Source: an uncultured bacterium (GTDB lineage: Bacteria > Vulcanimicrobiota > Xenobia > Xenobiales > Xenobiaceae). Taken from it: a stretch of DNA of 64,000 nt. Below, piece after piece: positions 50,948 to 58,649 of the stretch. The notes under the pieces are model-generated. The model was not told the DNA's origin and did no database searches. It saw only the letters and a program-made list of their open reading frames with translations. Location of the stretch: assembly GCA_934644775.1 (NCBI GenBank), contig CAKUDB010000006.1:1-64000 (forward strand), read 5' to 3'. A program made the position numbers and the translations under genes. Numbering within the stretch: position 1 is the first letter of the stretch; each line of letters opens with the position of its first letter.

Positions 50948-51748
50948 ATGAATTTTCGCCTAAGACGTATATTAGCTATTTGTCTGCCGCTTGTGGCTTT
51001 GGCCCTATTCTTTTGGCTTTTTGCCGATATGGCCAATGCCCAAAATCCTTTTCCGCAGCTCAATATGCCTAATATCAGTATCAATGGTGCCAAAGCTAAC
51101 GAAAAGCAAACTTTTTCCACTACTTTATTGCTATTAGGCGGCCTGAGTCTACTTTCGTTGGCCCCCTATATTCTGGCTATGTGTACAGCCTTCATACGTA
51201 TCGTCATGACCCTGAGCTTCCTGCGCTCAGCTATGGGTACTCAGCAAGTCCCCCCCACCCAGGTGCTTATGGGCTTGGCCCTATTTTTGACGATGTTCGT
51301 TATGGCACCAGTAGGCGAATCGATAAATAAGGATGCTTTACAGCCATATTTAGCAGGAAAGATTTCACAAAGCGCTTTTTTCGCTAAAGCCTACAAGCCC
51401 ATCCAGTCTTTTATGCTTTACCAAACTAGAGAAAAGGATATTCAACTTTTCTTCGATATTGGGCGCGTCAAAAATATTACTAAACGCGAAGATATTCCTT
51501 TTTATATTTTACTTCCCTCATTTGTACTCTCTGAAATAAAAACTTCATTCCAGATAGGTTTTCTTCTCTACGTACCTTTCTTGGTTATCGATATGGTGGT
51601 AGCCTCGGTACTCATGTCCATGGGTATGTTCATGCTCTCGCCGATGTCTATTTCTCTACCTTTCAAACTACTTCTTTTCGTACTTATAGACGGCTGGCAC
51701 CTAATAATAAAAGGTGTGGTAGAGAGTTTCAATTATCCAAGATCATAA
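50948..51748 (+). CDS. fliP: flagellar export gate protein FliP
   Basis: FliP forms the core ring of the export gate. The 266-residue protein has an N-terminal signal-like helix (about 6-28), then four membrane helices. The family signatures are MCTAFIRIVMTLSFLRSAMGTQQVPP (about 76-101), LGLALFLTMFVMAP-type and MSIGMFMLSP-type MSMGMFMLSPMSISLPFKLLLFVL near the C-terminus. Length is standard. AGCGAGAAAAG is a poor Shine-Dalgarno. It begins the fliP-fliQ-fliR-flhB-flhA export block. Confidence 0.95.
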   Translation: MNFRLRRILAICLPLVALALFFWLFADMANAQNPFPQLNMPNISINGAKANEKQTFSTTLLLLGGLSLLSLAPYILAMCTAFIRIVMTLSFLRSAMGTQQVPPTQVLMGLALFLTMFVMAPVGESINKDALQPYLAGKISQSAFFAKAYKPIQSFMLYQTREKDIQLFFDIGRVKNITKREDIPFYILLPSFVLSEIKTSFQIGFLLYVPFLVIDMVVASVLMSMGMFMLSPMSISLPFKLLLFVLIDGWHLIIKGVVESFNYPRS

Positions 51749-51796
51749 GCTAGACAATTAACGATAATGTAGCGATAAGAGATTAAAGGAGGTAAA

Positions 51797-52093
51797 ATGT
51801 TAGTACTGGGAGCGGAAGTTTTTGATGACGGCTTCGTCTTGGCGCTTTGTACCAAGGCTCTCTATTTGGTGCTTATCCTCTCAGCCCCGATGCTGATGTC
51901 GGCTCTGTCGGTCGGTCTTATGGTCAGTATTGTACAAGCGACCACCCAGGTGCAAGAGCAAACCCTCTCTTTCGTACCTAAAATTATTGCCACTTTTATG
52001 GCTATAGTGTTGTGTGGCAACTGGATGTTCAATATGTTATCCAGTTTTACAATTTCGACATTCGCCGACATTGCTCGTTTGGGGCCCAAATAA
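51797..52093 (+). CDS. fliQ: flagellar export gate protein FliQ
   Basis: A 98-residue protein with two membrane helices (about 14-38 and 60-80) and the family core SVGLMVSIVQATTQVQEQTLSFVPKI. Four FliQ subunits wrap the FliP/FliR complex. AAAGGAGG lies at ideal distance from the ATG, and fliR begins six bases after the stop. It is slightly longer than the usual 89 residues because of a short N-terminal addition. Confidence 0.95.
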   Translation: MLVLGAEVFDDGFVLALCTKALYLVLILSAPMLMSALSVGLMVSIVQATTQVQEQTLSFVPKIIATFMAIVLCGNWMFNMLSSFTISTFADIARLGPK

Positions 52094-52099
52094 ACTATT

Positions 52100-52885
52100 A
52101 TGACTGGCATGATGAGCGATCCGGCACTGCAGTTGCTGGGCGTGGGGCTGTTGGCTTTCGTGAGGATAGCCCTAATCTTCGTACAAGCACCTATTTTAGG
52201 TAGTAACCACATACCTAACACAGTATTGGTTGGTTTGGCTGCAGCTATTACAGTGGTTATGTACCCTACTTTGCCTGTCCCCAACGATATGCCTACCGAC
52301 CTTTTTCCCTTTTTGGGGGCTATCCTAACTCAGGCCTGTGTAGGTTTGGTTATCGGCTTCGTTTCCTTCATTGTTATAGGTGCCGCCCAGTTCGGTGGTG
52401 AAATGCTCGATATTCAGATGGGTCTATCTTCGGCAGCCTCCTTCGATCCAGCTAGCCACGGTGCCATCAACTTACTGCGTAAAGTTTTATTCTATACCTC
52501 GATGAATCTTTACTTAGTATTGGGGGGCCATCATCAACTTTTCGCCGCCATCTATAAAAGTTACCAAGTAGTACCTCTGACCTATTTTAATATGTCAGAG
52601 AATCTGGCCATGACCCTTTTGCGCATGACTAGCGATCTGTTAGTTATCGGCACCCAGATCGCCGCCCCGGCTTTGGCGGCTCTATTTATAGCCCAGTGCG
52701 CTCTGGGTCTACTGGCTCGCGTAGCTCCTCAAATGAATATTTTTATGCTGAGTTTCCCTCTCAATATTGCTATCGGATTGGTATTATTAAGACTTTCCTA
52801 TCCTTTAATTATGAGAGTTATGGGCAATCAGTTTGAAATAAACCTAGATCTTTTGCTACAATGTATAGGAATGATGAAGCCATAA
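52100..52885 (+). CDS. fliR: flagellar export gate protein FliR
   Basis: The 261-residue membrane protein has the FliR signatures LAFVRIALIFVQAPILGSNHIPNTV near the start and FVSFIVIGAAQFGGEMLDIQMGL in the middle, with a C-terminal SFPLNIAIGLVLL region. Five to six hydrophobic helices are expected. FliR caps the FliP5-FliR1 gate. It is six bases after fliQ and 14 bases before flhB, all one unit. Confidence 0.95.
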   Translation: MTGMMSDPALQLLGVGLLAFVRIALIFVQAPILGSNHIPNTVLVGLAAAITVVMYPTLPVPNDMPTDLFPFLGAILTQACVGLVIGFVSFIVIGAAQFGGEMLDIQMGLSSAASFDPASHGAINLLRKVLFYTSMNLYLVLGGHHQLFAAIYKSYQVVPLTYFNMSENLAMTLLRMTSDLLVIGTQIAAPALAALFIAQCALGLLARVAPQMNIFMLSFPLNIAIGLVLLRLSYPLIMRVMGNQFEINLDLLLQCIGMMKP

Positions 52886-52899
52886 GGAGGTGATATTAG

Positions 52900-54105
52900 A
52901 TGGGTGGTCAGGATAGCGACAAAACTGAAGAACCAACTGAGCATAAGTTACAAGAAGCCCGCAAAAAAGGCCAAGTAATGAAGAGTCAGGAGGTAATATC
53001 CACCTGCCTGCTTTTGGCTACCGCCGGTGCCATGTACGGAGCCGGTGGCGGTATGTTGTCGAGAATACGTGAACTAACCGTCTATATTTGGGGCATGATA
53101 CCAACCTACAATATGAATGCCCGCAGTCTTAATGGGGATATTTTCCACGTTATGATAACGATTCTGTTGGTGTTAGCTCCACTTTTGGCCGCCGGTTTTG
53201 TAATGGCGATCGTAGCCAACTTGGCCCAGGTTCAATTTATATTCTCTACCGAAACGCTTAAGCCCAGCCTCAATAAGATCAATCCCTTAGAGGGCTTTAA
53301 GCGTATTTTCAGCGTTAAATCTGCTGTAGAATTGCTTAAGCAGCTGGCCAAGTTAGGGATTATCGGCTACATATGTTATAAAGTTGTGGGCGAAATTATT
53401 CCTCAGTTGCAAACAGCTCCGGCCATTCCTTTAATGGCCACTTTAGAGTTGGTAGGTGTTACCGTCAAAAACTTAGTTATGAAAGTAGCTATCGGCATGG
53501 TAGCTATAGCCGGCCTGGACTACATCTTCCAGAAAAAGCAATTCATGAAGCAAATGCGCATGAGTATGCAGGATCTGAAAGATGAGTATAAGGAAACCGA
53601 GGGCAACCCTCAAGTAAAGGGTAAGTTGCGCCAGCTTATGCGCCAAAGCTCTCAAGGTGGCGGCGGAGGGGGCGGCAACATGATGAAGGAAGTGCCCGAT
53701 GCTTCAGCGGTAGTAACTAATCCTACTCATTTAGCGGTGGCTCTGCGCTACAAACAAGGGCAAGATCCCGTACCTATCGTAGTTGCCAAAGGCGAGAATA
53801 TGACCGCCGTCCAAATTAAGATTATGGCTGAAGATCACGATGTACCCATTGTGGAAAATGTTGAACTGGCCAGAGCTTTGTTTAAGACTTGCGAACTTTC
53901 CGGCCCGGTACCTACCGAGATGTATAAGGCAGTAGCCGAAGTGCTGGCCTACGTAATTAAGCTAAAAAGGAAGCGCGAATTGTTGCGCCGCCGTCGTCTG
54001 GCCCGCAACGGCCCTCCGCGCCGTACAGCTCGTGCCGCTACAGCTTCACCTTCGATGCCTAAAACCCAATTCACGGCCCGAGGTATGGCAGCAGGAAGAC
54101 GTTAA
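52900..54105 (+). CDS. flhB: flagellar export switch protein FlhB
   Basis: FlhB controls substrate choice. The N-terminal DKTEEPTEHKLQEARKKGQV, four membrane helices and the autocleavage motif NPTH (Asn274-His277) are all present. Two features are odd. Seven Gly in a row (253-259) lie in the linker just before the cleavage domain. The C-terminus is extended (401 residues in total) by an Arg-rich tail that contains PKTQFTA at 387-393, the counterpart of PKTNFTA in the FliI leader. AAGGAGG precedes the ATG. Confidence 0.95.
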   Translation: MGGQDSDKTEEPTEHKLQEARKKGQVMKSQEVISTCLLLATAGAMYGAGGGMLSRIRELTVYIWGMIPTYNMNARSLNGDIFHVMITILLVLAPLLAAGFVMAIVANLAQVQFIFSTETLKPSLNKINPLEGFKRIFSVKSAVELLKQLAKLGIIGYICYKVVGEIIPQLQTAPAIPLMATLELVGVTVKNLVMKVAIGMVAIAGLDYIFQKKQFMKQMRMSMQDLKDEYKETEGNPQVKGKLRQLMRQSSQGGGGGGGNMMKEVPDASAVVTNPTHLAVALRYKQGQDPVPIVVAKGENMTAVQIKIMAEDHDVPIVENVELARALFKTCELSGPVPTEMYKAVAEVLAYVIKLKRKRELLRRRRLARNGPPRRTARAATASPSMPKTQFTARGMAAGRR

Positions 54106-54238
54106 TACTTGGTTGGCTTTTTAGCAAACTTTTATTCTAAGACTCGCATTTAGACCGGCCATATTTTGAAGGCCGGTTTGGATGTGAGTCTGTTAATATG
54201 TGTGAACCAAAATCTAATATAACTGGAGAAGTCGAATA

Positions 54239-56377
54239 ATGGGTGCCCAGCCCGGTGAAGAAAGCCTGTTAGGAAAACTAATGAAATACTCCGATGTCGG
54301 CAGTGCCGTTGCCATTGTCGGTATTGTGGGTATGTTGATCGTTCCTCTCCCGCCCGATTTGCTCGATGTACTTTTGGCCTTTAACTTAGCTTGCGCTATT
54401 ATCACAGTGCTCATTTCAATTTACATTGAAGAGCCTCTGCAATTCGCGGTTTTCCCTACCGTCTTGCTGGTAGCGACTCTGTTCCGTTTGGCCCTGGACG
54501 TCTCGGCTACACGTATGATCCTGCTCCATGGCAATGAAATAGACATTGTCACCAAGATGCCTACTGGAGCGGGCCACTTAATTCCTACGTTTGGAAAAGT
54601 TGCTGTAGGCGGCAACTTAATCGTAGGTTTCATTATGTTTATCATCTTAATTATCATCCAAATTATGGTAATTACCAACGGTGCTGAACGTATTGCCCAG
54701 GTAGCCGCCCGTTTTAACTTGGACGCTATGCCTGGTAAACAAATGGCTATCGACGCCGACTTACATGCTGGAAATATCGATGCCGATACGGCCCGCAAAA
54801 AACGTAAAGATATCGAAAGAGAATCCGACTTCTACGGTTCTATGGATGGTGCCGGCAAGTTCGTAAAAGGTGACGCTATGGCTTCTATCGTGATTATGTT
54901 GGTAAACGTAGTCGGCGGTATAGGTATTGGCGTACTTTACCATGGTATGGACGTATCCCATGCTTTAAATACTTACGCTATTCTCTCTATCGGTAACGGC
55001 TTAATGACCACCTTGCCCGCCTTCTTGATGTCTACAGCTATGGGTTTGGTTGTATCTCGTGCCGCTTCCGAATCGAACCTCGGCCGCGACGTAGTCGAAC
55101 AAGTGTCTGGTCAACCTGGCGCTTTGAAGATGGCCGGTTCCTTTATGTTGCTCTTGGCCTTCTTGTCCCTGGTAGCTGGTTTGCCAAAGTTTATGGCTTT
55201 TACCTTGGCTTGTATCGGTGGAGCCCTCTTCTTCTTGGGCAAGCAGTTGGAGAAGAAGAATATGGAAGCTGTGGCTGTAGCCAGCGGCGGTGCGGTAACG
55301 GCTCAAGAGCAAAAGAAAAAGACCGAGCAAAAGAAGCCCGAAAGTGTGGTTCAGCTCATGCAAGTCGACCCCATCTCTTTGGAAGTGGGCCGCGGCTTGC
55401 TCTCTTTGGTAGACCCCAACCAAGGGGCCAAGCTTTTGGATCGCGTCACTTCTATTCGTCGCCATATTGCTTTAGAATTGGGTATTGTCGTCCCCGGCGT
55501 ACGCTTCCGAGACAACTTACAATTGAAGCCCAATGCTTATGTAATTAAAATTAAAGAAATAGAAGTGGCTCAGGGCGAAGTCCAAGTCAACCAATTCCTG
55601 GCTATCGGCCCGGAAGAGAAATTGAAGAATTTGCGCGGCACCAAAACTGTCGACCCGACTTACGGTATGCCCGGCGTCTGGATCTCTCCCGAGCAACGCG
55701 GCGACGCCGAACGCTTAGGATGTATGATCTTCGACCCTGTAAGCGTTATTGCCACCCAATTAACCGAAGTTGTTCGAACTCACGCTTCCGAAATGCTCGG
55801 CCGTCAGGAAGTTCAGGCCCTTATCGACACTGTCAAAAAGACGCACCCGGCAGTGGTCAAAGAGATCTTCCCCGACGCTTTGGGCTTGGGCGAAATCCAA
55901 AAAGTATTGCAAAACTTGGTCAAAGAGCGTGTCTCTGTGCGTGACTTAGTCTCTATTTTGGAAACTATGGGCGACAACGTCCATATTACCAAAGATCCGG
56001 AGATGCTGACCGAGTTTTGCCGCGTCAGCTTATCGCGAGTCATTTGTAAGGATTACTGTAATAATGACGGTACGATTAACGTTATTACCCTCGATCCCAA
56101 AATTGAGCAAATGATTCAGGGCGCTATCCAACGCAGCGAGTTGGGCTCTTTCTTAACCTTAGATCCCAACTTAGGCCAAGAGATCTTGCAAGCTATTTCC
56201 AACCAAGCTAATGCTTTGCAAGAGCGTGGCTTGCAACCCATCCTTTTGGTGGCTCCCCAAATTCGTCCGGCTGTGCGTAAGTTGACCGAGCGCTCCTTCC
56301 CCAACTTGGTAGTGCTTTCTTGGAACGAAATAGCGCCCAAGATTAACGTAAACTCTGTCGGTATGGTTTCTTTCTAA
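54239..56377 (+). CDS. flhA: flagellar export gate protein FlhA
   Basis: The 712-residue export-gate protein has about eight N-terminal membrane helices (about 20-330) with the family signature around ERIAQVAARFNLDAMPGKQMAIDADLHAG (about 155-183). The cytoplasmic linker and the four-domain C-terminal ring (about 375-712) receive chaperone-substrate complexes and FliJ. Length and motifs are normal. TGGAG lies nine bases before the ATG. In classical operons flhF and flhG follow; here four small unknown genes do. Confidence 0.96.
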   Translation: MGAQPGEESLLGKLMKYSDVGSAVAIVGIVGMLIVPLPPDLLDVLLAFNLACAIITVLISIYIEEPLQFAVFPTVLLVATLFRLALDVSATRMILLHGNEIDIVTKMPTGAGHLIPTFGKVAVGGNLIVGFIMFIILIIIQIMVITNGAERIAQVAARFNLDAMPGKQMAIDADLHAGNIDADTARKKRKDIERESDFYGSMDGAGKFVKGDAMASIVIMLVNVVGGIGIGVLYHGMDVSHALNTYAILSIGNGLMTTLPAFLMSTAMGLVVSRAASESNLGRDVVEQVSGQPGALKMAGSFMLLLAFLSLVAGLPKFMAFTLACIGGALFFLGKQLEKKNMEAVAVASGGAVTAQEQKKKTEQKKPESVVQLMQVDPISLEVGRGLLSLVDPNQGAKLLDRVTSIRRHIALELGIVVPGVRFRDNLQLKPNAYVIKIKEIEVAQGEVQVNQFLAIGPEEKLKNLRGTKTVDPTYGMPGVWISPEQRGDAERLGCMIFDPVSVIATQLTEVVRTHASEMLGRQEVQALIDTVKKTHPAVVKEIFPDALGLGEIQKVLQNLVKERVSVRDLVSILETMGDNVHITKDPEMLTEFCRVSLSRVICKDYCNNDGTINVITLDPKIEQMIQGAIQRSELGSFLTLDPNLGQEILQAISNQANALQERGLQPILLVAPQIRPAVRKLTERSFPNLVVLSWNEIAPKINVNSVGMVSF

Positions 56378-56387
56378 ACTATATTGC

Positions 56388-56413
56388 GCCGGAGCTCAAC
56401 TCAAAGCTCCGGC
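56388..56413 (+). terminator. hairpin just after flhA
   Basis: GCCGGAGCT (56388-56396) pairs perfectly with AGCTCCGGC (56405-56413) across an eight-base loop. Only TTCT follows, so it is a weak terminator or an mRNA 3'-end stabiliser. Confidence 0.5.
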
Positions 56414-56490
56414 TTCTAGAGTGTATTGAAAAAAACTTTTCTCCTAATTTTGCCGCTGCTTAAAGCGAGAACGGATGGTCAAGACAAGCT

Positions 56491-56808
56491 ATGGAAATGG
56501 AACCCCGAGTAGGTTTAAGTCCCGAAGAGATGATTGCCAACTTCAATCGCATGTATCAAGACTCTTGGGAGAAAAGCCGCGAACAAATTGATTGGCAAGC
56601 TATAAAAAGGCCCAATGCTGATTTATCCAAATGGGTTTTGGAAGTTTTGGAAATTGTTATGGCCTCCTCACGCGATGCTATGACTTTTACTTTAATGGAA
56701 AATAATAAACGCATAGCTGAACAAATGGTTGAGCAAGGCTTGCCTGTTCATATGGAAGAAGTACAAGATGATGGCTCTGCAGAGCTTGATTTTGATCGTT
56801 TAGCTTAA
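56491..56808 (+). CDS. small helical protein of unknown function after flhA
   Basis: The 105-residue protein is helical and acidic, without a signal peptide or membrane helix. Its middle (SKWVLEVLEIVMASSRDAM, then ENNKRIAEQM) resembles part of the 251-residue protein downstream (QKWLVELMKILSDAQASIF, then NNRAMAFDRAM). It may be a distant member of the same family, or a chaperone for it, but it lacks the final Asp/Trp pattern. Only GGATGG is seen before the ATG. It is followed by a strong terminator, so it closes the flhA unit. Confidence 0.65.
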   Translation: MEMEPRVGLSPEEMIANFNRMYQDSWEKSREQIDWQAIKRPNADLSKWVLEVLEIVMASSRDAMTFTLMENNKRIAEQMVEQGLPVHMEEVQDDGSAELDFDRLA

Positions 56809-56825
56809 ACTTGCGTAAATACGGA

Positions 56826-56877
56826 TAAAAGAAATACGTCTTACCAAATGTAATTTTGGTAAGACGTATTTCTTTTT
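56826..56877 (+). terminator. strong terminator closing the flhA unit
   Basis: AAAAGAAATACGTCTTACCAAA (56826-56847 region, arms of about 20 bases) pairs with its complement at 56854-56876, with a T run at the end. The symmetric A and T flanks would also work on the other strand. Confidence 0.92.
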
Positions 56878-57015
56878 GTAATAAAGTGATAAAGAAACGG
56901 CAAAATTATAGCCGAGAAGTTGGCAATAATAGTTAGGTACACTGCAAGCATAGAACCAGCCGAGATAAACAAAAAAAAGATCCGGCCATATTAAAGTAAA
57001 GCGGGGTACATAAAT

Positions 57016-57291
57016 ATGGATATAGTAGGTTTAGGCACTAGCCTCTTAGGGAACTTTTTTGAAAAAAGCCAGCAAGCTCACAATATGCAAATGATGGCTA
57101 ACGACTATCAAAATGCGCAGACGATCTATGCTTCTATCGATGCCCAAGCGCAAAAGAGCGCTATGGAGCGTTGGAAAATTGCCAGCGATACTCAAACCAA
57201 AATCTTTGAAATCCAACAAGAAGTGACTGTCAATCGGGCTAAAACTCAAGACAAAATGTTCAACAAATGGTGCGACTATATTAAAGCCTAA
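57016..57291 (+). CDS. 91-residue helical protein, R-x4-D-x5-W family (member A)
   Basis: A small, mostly helical protein. A hydrophobic start (MDIVGLGTSLLGNFF) is followed by a Gln/Asn/Ala-rich helix. The C-terminus ASDTQTKIFEIQ...NRAKTQDKMFNKWCDYIK carries Arg74, Asp79 and Trp85. The two following genes end in the same spaced residues. The size and all-helical build resemble needle, rod or filament subunits of type III systems, but no sequence relationship to those is seen. GCGGGG precedes the ATG. It has its own unit between two terminator-bearing gaps. Confidence 0.7.
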   Translation: MDIVGLGTSLLGNFFEKSQQAHNMQMMANDYQNAQTIYASIDAQAQKSAMERWKIASDTQTKIFEIQQEVTVNRAKTQDKMFNKWCDYIKA

Positions 57292-57402
57292 CTTTATCGT
57301 CCTTAGCACTATACCGACAAGTGGGGGGATTTTATATTCTGGCTGGGGGGACAGATATAAAACAAACTAACCAAAAAATAAGACCAAGGGGGACTAAGCG
57401 AT

Positions 57403-58380
57403 ATGATCACTTCTAACTATTCTTTGGACAGCCTTTCTGTAAAAGGTTCTCTACTGCCACCACAACATCAGAATTTAGCACCTCCGCCCTTAGAAGTGGC
57501 AGATACCCCAGATTCGGTACTATTATCTGCCTATAGTCCCAATAAACAACTACCCCTTGAAAACTTAGGGCCACCCGATGCTAATTTAGCCCAACCTTGG
57601 TCAAGCCAAACCTCAGATCTAGAGAATAGGGCTAGCTCCGAAACTATAAACCAATCTCCAGTCCAATCTCAAACCCAGCCCCAAGTCCAGCAGGAGACTG
57701 AGCCAACGCTGGCTGCCGAAAGTGAGGCCAGATGTCGCAGCCGCCCCAATGCCTACTCGGCGGCCACAGCAGCCACCCATTGTGCCTTTAGTTGTGAAGG
57801 AGCACCAGCCCTACTCTTTCAAGAAGATTTTTATACAACCATAGGGGCGGAGCCTTTATCCCTTGGCCAAGAGCGGGCCGACGCTTTGGTTACCGACACC
57901 TTTACACTCGAAACCCCAACAGCTGAGTTTACCGGATCGGCTAGGGCACCTAATTCGACCAGAGCTACTGAATCGGCCAGCGCAACTGAACCGACTAGAG
58001 CCACTGAATCGACCAGCGCGATGGAATCAGCTAGAGGTGATTCCTTTACTACCGAGGCTTCCTCCACTTCATCTTCTTTAGCCTCCTCCACTGGCCCCAA
58101 AGCAGAAGCCAAGAAGCCACCTGCCGCCGAGGAGCCGCCTAGCCCAGCAGAAGAGCGAGCCCTCCAAGAAGAAAAAGAGCAGCAAGAGAAGCTGCGAGTT
58201 GAGGTTATTTACGATCGCATTAAAGCTGAGAAATTGCTACATGAAGCCAAAAGACAAGCTATTTGGGCCGACTTACAAACTGAATTGCGACGTATTTGGC
58301 GAGAGGTAATGCTTAGACGTAAAAAATCGGAAGATGATTACCAAAAAAGTTGGCAAAAGCTCTTCCTTAATGCTGGATAA
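57403..58380 (+). CDS. 325-residue low-complexity protein, R-x4-D-x5-W family (member C)
   Basis: Residues 1-240 are Ser/Thr/Pro/Glu/Ala-rich and look disordered, with one more ordered patch (about 120-165) containing three Cys. A run of imperfect hexapeptides (TRATES, ASATEP, TRATES, TSAMES) lies at about 187-210. A charged coiled coil (about 245-300) leads into the family end RRKKSEDDYQKSWQKLF with Arg306, Asp311 and Trp317. A disordered leader before a helical end suits an exported protein. AAGGGGG lies before the ATG. The gene follows member A by 111 bases. Confidence 0.7.
   Translation: MITSNYSLDSLSVKGSLLPPQHQNLAPPPLEVADTPDSVLLSAYSPNKQLPLENLGPPDANLAQPWSSQTSDLENRASSETINQSPVQSQTQPQVQQETEPTLAAESEARCRSRPNAYSAATAATHCAFSCEGAPALLFQEDFYTTIGAEPLSLGQERADALVTDTFTLETPTAEFTGSARAPNSTRATESASATEPTRATESTSAMESARGDSFTTEASSTSSSLASSTGPKAEAKKPPAAEEPPSPAEERALQEEKEQQEKLRVEVIYDRIKAEKLLHEAKRQAIWADLQTELRRIWREVMLRRKKSEDDYQKSWQKLFLNAG
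57961..58032 (+). repeat. 18-bp imperfect tandem repeat (about four copies) inside the 325-residue gene
   Basis: Four 18-base units encode hexapeptides of the form [TS]-[RS]-A-[TM]-E-[SP]. Units one and three are nearly the same, as are two and four, suggesting duplication of a 36-base pair. Reading frame is kept. Confidence 0.7.
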
Positions 58381-58398
58381 AAGAATCGATAGCAAGCG

Positions 58399-58560
58399 AC
58401 AGCCTAGCTCGTCCTAGCTTAATTAAAGAGACCTGGGGAACCTTTCACTCCTAGGCTGTCCAATACGCTTACTATTCACTACCATTACTATTAAGTTGCC
58501 TAGCCTGGCCCAGCTTATGAACTAAATTTCACAAATAAGCAACAAGACAGCCTTTTTTTT
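58399..58560 (+). promoter_or_regulatory. attenuator-like leader before the 251-residue gene
   Basis: ACAGCCTAG (58399-58407) pairs perfectly with CTAGGCTGT (58451-58459). The latter can instead pair with GCCTAG (58498-58503) or with ACAGCCT (58547-58553), which runs directly into eight T. The choice between these pairings could decide termination. The enclosed 43-base loop contains GGGGAACC but matches no riboswitch I know. Confidence 0.45.
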
Positions 58561-58649
58561 AAGGGGCTAACCATTTATAATACTAGGGAAAATAATTGCC
58601 TTTTAGCCAGAATGTTCTGGCCTTTAGCCTTGTAAGGAGGCCTATATAA

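Noticed and set aside
53650..53700. Frameshift in flhB around the glycine run
   Set aside because: The frame continues through NPTH and the complete C-terminal domain without disruption.
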